This document shows, in pieces, positions 1 through 9,935 of a stretch of 64,000 nucleotides of DNA. The position numbers were made by a program, and so were the translations under genes. Source of the stretch: Laccaria trichodermophora (taxonomy: Eukaryota; Basidiomycota; Agaricomycetes; Agaricales; Hydnangiaceae); assembly GCA_018417955.1 (NCBI GenBank), contig JACTVC010000003.1, positions 186,001 through 250,000 on the forward strand. Direction: 5' to 3'. The notes under the pieces are model-generated. The model was not told where the DNA came from. It saw nothing but the letters and a program-made list of their open reading frames with translations, and ran no database searches. Within the stretch, counting starts at the first letter, position 1. Each line of letters starts with the position of its first letter.

Positions 1-60
1 AAGTCTTTGAATGTCGTCGGACCATCCGGACAACGGCTCACTGTCAGGGCTAAGGAGCCC

Positions 61-290
61 GTCATGAGGCCAACAACGTGACGACTGCGGTCCACCACAA
101 TTTAATCATGGAGCCAATAATCTCTAGCGCGATCCCGTAACCAATTCAATCTAGCAAACGATGCAACTTCGAGAACCTTCTCCCGCGAATCATCTTGACA
201 GGTTTTCTTCGCCTGACTATGTCAAAACCCAGTTGGAAATTCAATGTGGCCTAATCGACTTTGAGTAAGGGCCACGTCCCTCAGGGGATC
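61..290. repeat. Dispersed repeat relic, copy 1
   Basis: About 230 bp resembling 40,996-41,180. Both copies share the strings 'gtcaaaacccagttgga' and 'atgtggcctaatc' in the same order and spacing. The copies have many substitutions, so this is an old dispersed repeat of unknown type. I see no credible gene from 290 to 1,150; the short open frames there have no protein-like features I recognise. Confidence 0.6.
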
Positions 291-1164
291 AGCCTTGCAC
301 GGATATGGTGCTCAATGATGTCAGGCCAACTCCAACTCCCCTTGTTACCGGAAATTTTTTTCCGGGACCGTGCTCTTCTTCAAGACATGACGCTTGTGGG
401 TTGGATCAAAATTTGACTGGGGGCCGGCGGCTGCACCGAAGACGGATAAGTATTGTACGTTTGCTGCGGTGCACAAAAGTGTCGTTTTCGGGATTGGAGA
501 TTTTGCGGTATGGTGCGATCATGACAAGTTACTGCGACCTCAAGTAGATCGGAGAAAAAGAATTTCAAAAGCTGTTTCATCGTTATGGACGAAGTCCAGC
601 TACTACAAGAGATGTTGATACAGGGAGCCATCAAGGGCAGTCGACAAGGGCAGTCGACATTCAAACACAACCCCGCCACCTCCCGCATGTAGTGCTGGGA
701 GTTCTTTGCCAAATGGGAAGGCGCGGCGTCGGTGCGGAGAGGACTAGCAGCCAGAGTAGCCCCCAGCATGTAGCCCTGTATTGACGGGGGCCTGAGCGAA
801 CTGGAACCGATGGATCTCGATAGCCCATAGAGCGGTGAAAATGTACACGCTTGGAACCGTAGTCTCATTAATTTTGAGGTGGCACATTTTCAAGGAAGGA
901 GACGATGACCTTGAAAGGTGATTAATGTCAGACTGGCAAGATCATGCAGGATCAACTGCGAGCGGCCTGCTGACCCCGCGTCTGTCCTCCATGCATATCT
1001 GGCTGAAGGAAGGATCGTCGACCATAGAAATTAAGGACGAAGGCTCCGCGTGAGAGTCGCTAGTATCTGATATGGTAGCTCTCAGATCTCCATCTTGGTA
1101 ATGTAGCAGAGCGTTCGGATCTCACAAAACGGTGAAAATCGTTGGTGGTAATGTATGAAATCCG

Positions 1165-1835
1165 CGGAGGTCAAATGTGCGCCATTGGACATGGTCTTGT
1201 GGTATTCGTTGGCTAAGGGTAGAAGGGCATTAGCGCTTTGAGGAAAAGCAAGAAAATGGAGGGGGGATATATGCCTGAATCCTGAGTGAGGTAGAGGGTC
1301 CGCCCGACTGACGAGGTGTAAGTGAACAGAAGAAAAGAGAAAGAAACAACGACTTAGGCCGAAAAGCCCCGACCAGATGCAGTGCTCCAGGAAAGAAGAA
1401 CCGTTTGAGTGGTATAGCCAGGTTGACCGCTTCAGCCAACGCCGTTTTTATCATTGACAACGCCGCGTTGGTGCTTCCTTTTGCTTTTTAGAGCTTGAAA
1501 AAGTGTGACTGAGCGCACAGATGCTATCAGAGTGATTCAGATATAAGGTCTGAGGAAAAGGGACGTACGGATGGGAGACTGAAGGGGAAGCGAGCAAGTA
1601 TAGAATGGTAATGCTGGAGAAGCAAACTCATTGGCTAAAGAGAAAATTTTAAGCGTATTGCTTGAAGGCCTTACCAAGTAAGAAGTTAGCAGACTACGTC
1701 AAGTTATGGGTTGGATATGAAGACAACTTACCTTGTCCTCGATTCCCTTCAAAGAGCACAATTGAAGTTGTTCTCTGACTGGCCGAGTCGGATCCTTGAG
1801 CCCGCCATGACGACGGATACGTCTATTAACACGAT
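1165..1835 (-). pseudogene. Hsp104/ClpB-type AAA+ disaggregase relic 1
   Basis: Badly decayed fragment of an Hsp104/ClpB chaperone gene, recognised through its better preserved sister at 33,440-34,690. Read on the minus strand, 1,745-1,830 gives 'VVMAGSRIRLGQSENNF', matching the family segment '(I)MAGxxxRGxFEEKFKALL'. At 1,185-1,225 it gives 'ANEYHKTMSNGAHL', matching 'DEYRKxIEKDAAL'. The order is that of nucleotide-binding domain 1. Stops and frameshifts lie between the two pieces and the Walker A region is not recognisable. It cannot encode a working ATPase. It lies divergently upstream of the aldolase gene. Confidence 0.5.
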
Positions 1836-2032
1836 GTGTCTGTCGTTCAATGGTTGTTCGGAGTGAAAGTCAAAACGTATTCCAGGCAAGAAACAGATCA
1901 ACGCACCTAGGAGTCCGAGGCCGGGCAGGAGCAACGAGGTTTCCGGTGGTTGGTCAAAGGGTGGGCTTACATCATCACTCCTCATTTTTTCAACCAGTCC
2001 CACATCCAACCGAAATACATGTCTCTCGAGCT

Positions 2033-3110
2033 ATGATGACTTCCTCCCAAACGAAAGATGACTGGACAGACGAGCATTGGGTCGACTTCATCCGGAACTA
2101 CGTAAGATACGTTGAATTATTAGTTAGTCTCGGCAAGCCAAATAACTTCATGGCTCCTCTGGCGGATATCAATTCAACCTCCGATCCTCGCTTCCCTCAG
2201 AGCATCGACCACACCCTGCTCAAGCCCGACGCGACGTTGGAGCAGATCGATAAGTTGTGCGAGGAAGCTGTGAAATATGGCTTCAAGGTGCGTTGATCTG
2301 ACAGCCCGTATGTCGTCGTGATTTACAATTGAGCGCCGTCGACTTACAGAGCTGTTGCGTGAATGGAATACATATTAAACGCGTATCTGAATGCCTAAAC
2401 ACCCTATCTCGCGATCCAGATACGCGCCCTATTCCATGCTGCGTCGTCGGATTCCCTCTCGGTGCAGGAACAGCCAAATCTATAGCCAAGTGTGTCATTT
2501 GTCACCTTCTCCTTATTCTAAGAATAACCCCACACTCACAGCGAAGCAGTAGACGCAATTACCAACGGCGCACTCGGAATCGATGTCGTCTTTCCTGTCG
2601 GTCTCCTCCTCTCTACTCCTACCCCCTACTCCCAGATCTATCACCACCTCGAAACCATAATAACCGCTTGCCATCCGTACCCAGTCAAAGTCATCATAGA
2701 GACTGCCCTTCTCTCCACACAGCAACTAAAGATCACAGCCTGTGAGCTTGCCACGGAGGCGGGCGCGGCATTCGTCAAGACGTGTACGGGGTTTAACGGC
2801 GGCGGGGCGACGAGGGAGGACGTTTTGTTGATGAGGACCGCTGTGGAGAGGCCAATTTGGGGAGAGCCGGGGGAAAGGACGAAGGTGAAGGTGAAGGCTT
2901 CGGGCGGGGTGAGGACATTTGAGGCTTGTGTAGAGATGTTCAAAGCGGGTGCGGAGAGAATCGGGACGTGAGCTTTTTTTTTGTTTAGTTTCGGTGGTGA
3001 TAAATGATGACGATCAATTTTGCGTTAGGTCGTCCGGCGCAACCATCATGGCCAACGCAAACATTGTAACGAGCGCGCCTGACGATGACATCAAAACTGA
3101 ATCGTATTGA
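2033..3110 (+). CDS. deoC: Deoxyribose-phosphate aldolase (DERA)
   Basis: Cleaves 2-deoxy-D-ribose 5-phosphate to glyceraldehyde 3-phosphate and acetaldehyde in cytosolic deoxynucleoside catabolism. Four exons (2033-2287, 2350-2489, 2542-2967, 3029-3110) with GT-AG introns of 62, 52 and 61 nt join into 300 codons in one frame. The length is slightly above bacterial DERA (about 250 aa) because of a roughly 60-residue N-terminal extension, common in eukaryotic forms. Landmarks: 'SIDHTLLKPDAT' at the start of the barrel; the active-site Asp in 'GIDVVFPVG' (about D146); 'VKVIIETALL'; the Schiff-base lysine in 'FVKTCTGF' (about K211); and the second active-site lysine in 'VKASGGVR' (about K250). 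The start is the first of two adjacent ATGs. All catalytic residues are present and no lesion is visible. Its neighbours are relics, so there is no functional cluster. Confidence 0.93.
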
Positions 3111-3629
3111 AGACAAATCTACTCGCCTCCAAGTTAATTACGAACGATCCGGTCAGTCGTTCTCAAAAATGCTGTTTTTCACTTGCTTTCAACTCCTCTA
3201 GCCAATTCAACAGAGTAGAATGACAAATTCGTCGCCCCAGTACAACTTTGCACCTGACACATGAGCGCACTTGACGAAGGCCCTTCCAGTTCCATAATAC
3301 CCCTTACAATCGAATCATACGGCATTCAGATCATGTCATCCCAATTGTGTATTGACAATGTTCAGCTGGGTTTGGTACGAGCTTACTACATCTAACTATG
3401 GAGATGGACTTTCGACTCGTTCAACACTCAATACAACTTTGCAGACATCAAGTCGGGGTTTGGGCTAGTCCGTGCTTCATCGATTAGATAGCATCTGTTC
3501 CTGACTCTCAGTTGGCCTGCTTAAGCTGGCTGAAGCAAGGAAGGGGAGCCTACGTCATTCAAGTGAGCCAAAAAATCTCAGATTGCCTGACTCAAGGTGT
3601 ACATAACGTGCGGGTTCGAGTCTGGTAGT

Positions 3630-4150
3630 ACTACAAGAGCAGATTTCGCATGCTCGGTCCGTATTCAACATGCTTTACCAAAATTCGTCACTAACTACCA
3701 CTTCAGGATCCCTCTTAAGGCTAGACACTTGATCGATATCGATGCACTACTTGGACGTGGGTTTTTTCTCTCCTCCGCCTCCATAGCAGACTGACCAAAA
3801 TACAAGGAACCGTAGCCCTGCATCGGTAAAACGATTTTCCCCAGTTTCCTCCGCGCCTATTGCGTTGATTTCTTGACGGTGGCGGTACCTCGATTTTTAC
3901 TGTGTACAGATCCCATTCATGAGCTATGTCATTGTCGACATTTTACAAACCTCTTCCAGAAATGTAGTTCCAGCTCAGACTTTTCGTGGCGAGCCAATTC
4001 TCTCTCGAGTCCTGCGGAGAATAATTCCGCTCAAATTACGTGGAGGATTCCACTTTGGCAATTTCCGTTTGCAACAACTCCAGGACTCGTAACTTGTACT
4101 CTTGACGCAATCCTTGTCATAGAACCCTGCTTCTCTCCCTCAGCTGACGC
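3630..4150. repeat. Duplicated block upstream of metallothionein 1
   Basis: This stretch resembles the reverse complement of about 33,000-33,420. Shared strings include 'acatgctcggtccgtat' and 'ttgacggtggcg' in the same order. A further related block is at 31,630-31,940. It appears to be non-coding sequence carried along with metallothionein gene duplications. The preceding stretch 3,111-3,630 shows nothing I recognise. Confidence 0.6.
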
Positions 4151-4245
4151 ACATTAGGCACGATCATTCTGTGGTACCAAAAAAAAAAACGGTCATGCGC
4201 AGATGCCACGAGAAGAAACAACAACCAAACAAGAAAGTGGAGGAT

Positions 4246-4253
4246 TATAAAAA
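4246..4253 (+). promoter_or_regulatory. TATA box of metallothionein 1
   Basis: TATAAAAA, 76 bp upstream of the metallothionein 1 start codon, is a usual distance for a strongly inducible fungal promoter. The other intact metallothioneins have a TATAAAG at a comparable distance. Confidence 0.6.
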
Positions 4254-4321
4254 GGCCAGCAATTTTGCCTCAGGTCTCCAAGTATCTACTACCACACCAG
4301 CAATCTAAGCAATCCATCACC

Positions 4322-4545
4322 ATGATTTCTGTGCGCCGTCTCATTCCATAGCTAACTCCCTATTTTCTAACGCGTGTGGATCGTTTAGAACACCTCTGCT
4401 CTCACCAACTCCGGCTGCGGAAACGATGCCTGCAGCTGCGGCGATGCGTATGTGGACAATAATTGTCTAGGCTTTTTTGTATCTGACGTCCTACGCTTGT
4501 AGCTGTGGATGCGCTCAGGGCGGCTGCAAGTGCAACTCCAACTGA
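4322..4545 (+). CDS. Metallothionein 1 (36 aa, 7 Cys)
   Basis: Small cytosolic thiolate protein expected to bind Cu(I), and possibly Cd or Zn, through clustered cysteines. Three exons (4322-4330, 4389-4447, 4503-4545) join to 36 codons. The first exon holds only Met-Ile-Ser, then 'NTSALTNSGCG', and the last ends 'GGCKCNSN'. The seven cysteines (13, 18, 20, 24, 26, 31, 33) follow C-x4-C-x-C-x3-C-x-C-x4-C-x-C. Seven Cys and CxC pairs are typical of fungal copper metallothioneins, which are only 25-40 aa. Splice sites are GTGCGC/TTTAG and GTATGT/TTGTAG. The same tiny-first-exon layout recurs in six other loci in this window. Its duplicate at 57,775-57,937 is dead. Confidence 0.85.
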
Positions 4546-5311
4546 GTTCACTCAATCTCAAATACGTTGGAGCTTTTCTCGTGGGGAGCGGTACCAGCTG
4601 GGGGAAGTTGAATTTGAATGGACCGTCAATGTATTCGAAAACTTGAAATTTTAGCCATGATCACAAATTCTGACCTTCCTTATTTATGTCTGGAGCGAGA
4701 ATTACCGTTTCGATGACGAAATTGCAAACGTAAGTCGCGCCGTTCATCGCAGACACTGCACTGTAATGATTTTACCTTTCATACTGAAGCGAATTGTCCG
4801 TCTACCCTCTGTATTTTTTCAATTTTTAGCAGGGAGGAGGCCCCTCAAAGAAAATCCTAACCTTCATTCAAGGTTACCCTAGCACGGCCATTTCAACGGT
4901 TCTTTCAACATTGAAGACATCTGGTAGAATATTGAATAGATTGTTGCGTCTCGGTTTCTTCTTTTCTACTTTATCCATCGCAAAAAACAATTGGGCGACT
5001 AAGGGACAGTGACATTGGAGACAGCGCTAGATGCAGAGATTAGATGAAGGGAGGGTGTCCGAGTCGGACGACACCTCCACCCCACATCCTCTCTATCAGA
5101 TCAGCTGCCATCCCCACAATCACTGTAATTGACAGCGTGGGGTAGCCCAAACAATTTATTTCCTCCGAGCGCGCACGGATATATCACGGATTTTGCCGAT
5201 CCGTGCTTGCCGCTATGCCAAAGGCACGCCGTCAGTGCCGCTGTGCACAAAAGCATGTCATGGGAATCAGAAGTCAATGCGTGAGTACTCAGAGCCTGGA
5301 ATCAGCTCCCA

Positions 5312-6015
5312 ATGTCTTTCCAATCCACTTCAAAAAACATCTCGCTCGACGGGTCCGTCCTCAAGGCGTCATGCCTCCAGGATGATCACTCAACATAAGT
5401 ACACCGACTCGTCTATCGATCTCAACGACTATATCGGCATCATCAACGGAGACTTCAACGCGTGTGGTTCAGGCTTCTACTCCGATGCTAAGAACATCAC
5501 CTTTGATTCCAGCACCGTCGTTCTTTCAGCCTCCTTACCCGCCACAACTAGCCAAAACTACATCGACAGGACTTTCGAGCTCAATCTGTATGTCGTCAAC
5601 AACAATGGGTCACTTGGGTTCAATCAGCCGTAAGTAGCTCAAGTTATCAGCCCGACTCTCGCCTAACCAATCAATCAGGACTACCGAGATTAACTTCAAC
5701 ACCTCAGTTGTCCCGTCAAGCTTCTCCATTAAAGGCGGGATCCTCTCCGGTCTCGCCTACGGCATCGATGGACACTTGCACCCAACGACGATCAATCTTG
5801 CTAAATGGTTGGGAAATAACGACGGGGACTTCAAGTACGGTGGGACGAACTGGAGTGCCACTGCAACCAATGTGATGGTGTATAACGATCAGGGAGTGGC
5901 AGTCGCGCTGAAGGCTGACCTTACCAAAGAGGACGGGACGGTCAATAAGGGAGCGGTTTATACTCTGGATACCCCATTCATTAACTACAGAGGGTCGTTC
6001 GCGACGCGAAACTGA
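5312..6015 (+). pseudogene. Tandem CVNH lectin gene, frameshifted in domain 1
   Basis: Encodes two cyanovirin-N homology (CVNH) domains, a carbohydrate-binding fold found in fungi and ferns. Exon 1 (5312-5629) covers domain 1 with 'SIDLNDYIGIINGDF' and 'GSVLKASCLQDD'. After a 49-nt intron (5630-5678), exon 2 (5679-6015) gives domain 2 with 'INLAKWLGNNDGDFKYGG' and 'TNWSATATNVMVY' and ends '...RGSFATRN'. There is no signal peptide, so it is presumably cytosolic like other fungal CVNHs. Compared with the copy at 55,894-56,592, four extra bases near 5,392 create an in-frame TAA after about 28 codons. Domain 2 is undamaged. Translation from a downstream start would give only domain 2. The lesion could in principle be an assembly error. 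Confidence 0.75.
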
Positions 6016-6564
6016 GAGTTTTACCACCGCGTCGTGGACACTGGGACGCACCGCAGCACTGGGGTTGTTTTGACAGGGAAACTTTACGAAGTTGTTTGAA
6101 TTTTGAAAAAGATTTTGAATACAGTTATTATTGTTGTGTATTCTGAGACTGGTCGCAGTAACGGAGCGGCGTGCGGTAGCTCGGGGTGAGGTGTGGTTGC
6201 AGACGGTTCAAGCCCTTTGTCTGGAATTAATCGTCTTTTGATTTGATTCTTTGTTTTTGCGCTCAAGATGTGGGGCGCTCCGCGGAGCTGTAAATGCGAG
6301 TCGTTCGTTGCCTTGTCTTTTGATACATCCTCGCGAAAATCACATTACATACTTACTACGCATCATTGGATAGATTCGGTAGCAAGTCATTCTTGATTCT
6401 CATAAGACAACCTCATTCGGAACTTTATGAACGTAACGACTCCTTGCCTTCTTTCATGTTTACCTCGCGTTTCTTTCTTTTACTAATTACTTTACTTCAG
6501 TCTTCGATCACCGACTCCTAAATGTGAGCGTGAATATTTTCAAATCAGGAGCCCACTTAATTAC

Positions 6565-7547
6565 CTACAGCTCCGGCGCATACTTGACGTACTGAAGATC
6601 ATCCACCTTACGACTCGGGGCTTCAAGAACGAGTGGTTTCCCCCTTGGCTTGAGCTTTTGGGACGGTGTGGATGCGTTTGGGGCTGTGGATGATTTGGAG
6701 CTTTGAACGGGGGCAGCCTTGGATGAACTTGGCCCGGGTCCTGAACGATACGTATATAAATTGATTCGATCGGGTGGGGGGGGTTATGAATGGTAGGACG
6801 TACCAGCCTCAGCGTTATCCTTCACAGCAGCCGAAGAACTAATCCAAATTCTTGGGATTGGTTTCATCCTCTTCGTAGGCTATTTGATCATGGCGGATTA
6901 GCTCAGAAGTACAGATAACAAAGCAAAGCAATGAAGAAAGACAGATACGCCTTACCGCGGGCCGGATGGTGGTATCTGGCGCACTCCGCTTTTTCGTAAA
7001 ATTGGGAGATCTGAGCTGAGTTCGATAAAGATCGAGAGCTCGATGCGGAGTGCCGGGGAAGTAGAATCCCGTTGAGACAGTCTCGTCCTACACCCAAACA
7101 AATGGTTCGACCAAGAGTTATTTGAGATAAAAATAAAGCAAACCTCGCCAAAGAACTTCTTATCCCCAAGAAAATCAGGCAACCACGGTTCACACTCTTT
7201 GGGCCTATCCCAAGGTGCCATGTTCATGTACCAATTCCGCATCGTTCTACGGAAGTCAAAGGCTGATTCTTCTTCGATTGAGTCCCGGAGGAGTTTCATG
7301 TGTTCAACCTTGAGTAGTACGTGCATATCAAAATAAATTTGTGAGAACCTTGCCTGGAGTCGAGAGTGTGCGCAAGGAGGGGCCGCATTGAACAAACCAT
7401 ATGAGGATGGACCTTCAGAAACATATCCTTCATATCCCTCGACTCTGTTTGCTTGTAAGCAGTAGGCGAGAGTAGGGGCCGGACATGCTCGATGGCTGAG
7501 CGGACGTGGATGTATGCGTCGATTTTTCTGGAGGTGGTCATCGACAT
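6565..7547 (-). CDS. Gene X: conserved unknown protein, 247 aa
   Basis: Not a family I recognise. Five exons (7398-7547, 7144-7353, 6956-7087, 6804-6879, 6565-6740) splice in frame to 248 codons with stop. The first intron is only 44 nt (GTTTGT...CTCCAG) and resolves what otherwise looks like a frame change. The N-terminal part (about 1-165) is probably helical and folded, with 'HMKLLRDSIEEESAFDF' and 'NWYMNMAPWDRPKECEPW'. The C-terminal 60 residues are rich in Ser, Pro and Lys, and it ends '...DDLQYVKYAPEL'. No signal peptide or membrane segment is seen. A second, broken copy lies at 54,379-55,320 and N-terminal relics at 17,940-18,060 and 35,100-35,440. In all four places it lies divergent from coronin or a coronin relic. 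Confidence 0.7.
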
Positions 7548-7659
7548 GGGGGATGAGAGTCGCGTGACGTCACTAGTGTTTCTTGATCACGCCCCAGGAC
7601 CCTAACCCAACTTCAACCAAACAATATTCAGAGCTCTTGTTCCTTGCTTTTTCCTAGCC

Positions 7660-7805
7660 TCGCCCCGTTAGAGCCTTCAAGTACCAGTTGGTCGCTTTGA
7701 TTCAAGACATGAGATGATGTGCTGATAGTCGTGTACTCACATATTCGGACAGCCGACAAAGAAAGACTTCAAAGAGGGACACACCTACGAGAGTGATGAA
7801 CAGCC
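7660..7805 (+). pseudogene. Coronin 5'-end relic
   Basis: Fragment of the coronin start region, by comparison with the real gene at 15,870-17,717. It shows 'cgttagagccttcaagtac' (compare the FVRASKY codons), a decayed intron, then 'attcggacagccgacaaag', encoding IFGQPTK (compare VFGQPTR). No downstream WD-repeat sequence follows. Three such relics occur, each divergent from gene X or a gene X relic, so they mark the ancient head-to-head gene pair. Confidence 0.55.
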
Positions 7806-7880
7806 TCGACCATCTCATGTAAGGACCTTGGCATATTCAACGACGTATTCTGACAATACTATGTAGATGTCGACGTTGTT

Positions 7881-9516
7881 ATGGCCAATCTTATTCGATC
7901 TGCTAAATCAGGTAGTGACTGGAGCGACAATGAGCTCATCGCGTACAACATCACCGTTGCATCTATCTCGCCGAGCGAGTTCTTCCCTATGCCAGACCCG
8001 CCGCTCGACTTCATAGATCCTGCCATTCTTGACTCTCCTGCTGGTGCCACAGATCCCGCCATTTCCGATATCGCTACTGAATACCTTGGCTACCTCGATC
8101 TCGCCGCCAGAGCCACCCAAGAGACTTTCATCGATGACTTCGCTGCTGAGACACTGAAGCTTCTAGGCTTCAACGAACGTGGCATTACTGTATCTACACG
8201 TTACATCATCCCTCTCACCCTCTGTGGCGAAGCCAATCGTGTCACTCAGATGGATGTGTGCCTTATCCATCGCCCAACTTTCATTCTTCTTGTGCTCGTT
8301 GAGGATAAGACCCTCAGCAACAGGACTGATGCGGAAGTCCAGGTCATAGCAGACGCTATAGCCGCCTTCCAATTCAACAACAGGAAGCGCAAGGAACACG
8401 GACTCGACCCCCTGGACGCCATGACCATTCCTGCCATTACCATGACTCAAGGGGGTCTTAGGATTAAAAAAAAATACCCGGGGTCGTTTTTTTTTTTTAA
8501 GCCCTTGGAGCTTGACCTACCTACCTACGTAATCAGGCACATTTCCATATATGGTAATGTGATGTCATCGTCAACAGTTACTGATGGTACCACCACCAAC
8601 GATTTGCTCACTGGGGGGTTGGTGGTTCTCGTAGTGGCCAATGTTTGACCACGCACCAACGGAGATGGGGTAATTGATGATGGGACAGGTGCAGGGCGTT
8701 GGCGGCTGAAGAACGACAACAAGGTTGGTCTTTTTGATTCCTTCTCCTGCTTATGATACTTCTCCTTTGCTTTCAGACAGATCTTCGTTCCGTGATGGTT
8801 CTTTGTAAGGTTGGCAAGTCCCACACTTCCGCAGTGTACCTGAGTTTTGCAATCAAGGCATACGGCGTATGCATCGGGGTCAAGATCAGGTTTCTAAATA
8901 TCTCGTCAGTAACATGTAAAGCAATCTTTAAGTAGTGAATATACTTCTTCAGTCATGGCAATGTTGCTTCACCTTCAGAACAGGTTTTGTTATGTTAATA
9001 CTTGGTTGAGAAAATTTAAGATTAGATAATATTTGTAAACTATGACATCATCCTCAAATATCATTGTATTCAGACTCATCTACATGTTTGGGAACTTATT
9101 AAAACCTAGTAGGACTCAAATCCTGCAGAGGATGGCCTTCTGGGACCATTTCAAGATGATTTTATAGGGGGTTCTATTTTTTTTTTTAGGCGGCCTGTGG
9201 CCGACCTACCTACCCGACCCCTGGTCGGACTTTCAAATCCTAACACCCCCTTGCCATGACTGGCACTCGCCCTACCTTCTTTCTTGTCCCTGTCACCCTG
9301 GCATTGAGCAATGCTGTTATCACTGGCCAGTATCCCGTCATTCAAACTCGGGTCTTGCGGTGTGCCACCGCTTTGACCCACTATCAGCGCGCCAGCACTG
9401 GGATGGAGGATACGGAGTACAGAAAGCTTGCTTTGAAACGTTTCCTCGCTTTCAAGATGCTTGTGAACAGCAACCGGGCGCTTATTTTGGAGGGATGTTC
9501 TGCCCTGCTGCATTAG
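7881..9516 (+). pseudogene. Nuclease-like (PD-(D/E)XK-type?) gene split by a transposon
   Basis: A gene of about 268 codons interrupted after codon 189 by the element at 8,448-9,253. The first part is 7,881-8,447 and the rest resumes at 9,254 with 'MTGTRPTFFLVPVTLALS'. The intact-length paralog at 53,235-54,041 shows the joined reading frame without the insert. Around residues 125-143 it reads 'MDVCLI...LVLVEDK', i.e. D-x15-E-x-K, preceded by a Glu in 'FAAETLKLLGF' (about E90) and followed by 'VIADAIAAFQFNN'. This spacing suits a PD-(D/E)XK nuclease core, but I am inferring that from the motif alone. The family looks fungus-specific and its function is unknown to me. Confidence 0.75.
8448..9253. 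mobile_element. 806-bp non-autonomous hAT-type element
   Basis: Terminal inverted repeats begin CAAGGGGGTCTTAGGATT (left) and CAAGGGGGTGTTAGGATT (right, reverse complement). They fit the hAT-type YARNG start. A perfect 8-bp target duplication CCATGACT flanks it (8440-8447 and 9254-9261). The paralogous gene near 53,477 has a single CCATGACT, the empty site. It has no transposase. Subterminal sequence ('cttgacctacctaccta', 'gtaatcaggcacat') is shared with the 4.1-kb element at 43,950-48,083, so it is probably a deletion derivative of that family. Confidence 0.92.
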
Positions 9517-9935
9517 TTCAGAAATAGCAATAAAGGTGTCAATGAAGTGATTTGCCTTGACTTTATTACCAAGCAAATGTTCATTATACAATCGCTGAAG
9601 AGCGCTGAGACTTGCTTGAGATTCAAAGAGGACAGGTTAAGGGTGACGCGACGGACTCACGTTCATGGGTTGGTAGCTTCCAAGACGTAGTCTGCACTTA
9701 TAGAAATATAGCTGGCTTTTCCATTGAGTGAATACATTTTCAATGTGCATCGCGCAAAGGAGGGTGTTTCAATGATTAAAGAGAAAATCTGTCGCTTAGT
9801 CAGCTAAACATGAGCGATTGCAAGCACCACACAAGCATACAATCAATTCTCTGAAGTTTGGTCACTGCGGCAGGAAGGCATGTATCTACGATTCCGATAG
9901 GAAAACACCGAATTTGAATTGTAAACCTTGTTTCC

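Noticed and set aside
3590..3630. tRNA 3' half ('gggttcgagtct')
   Set aside because: No A-box or matching acceptor stem upstream within tRNA distance.
6165..6230. Possible pol III gene (B-box-like GGTTCAAGCCC, also conserved at 55,680-55,740)
   Set aside because: The A-box is too close and does not fit, no cloverleaf forms, and the T-run differs between copies. Conservation is explained by the segmental duplication.
9151..9591. 146-codon minus-strand ORF
   Set aside because: It runs antisense across the element end and the split nuclease-like gene; it has no independent support.
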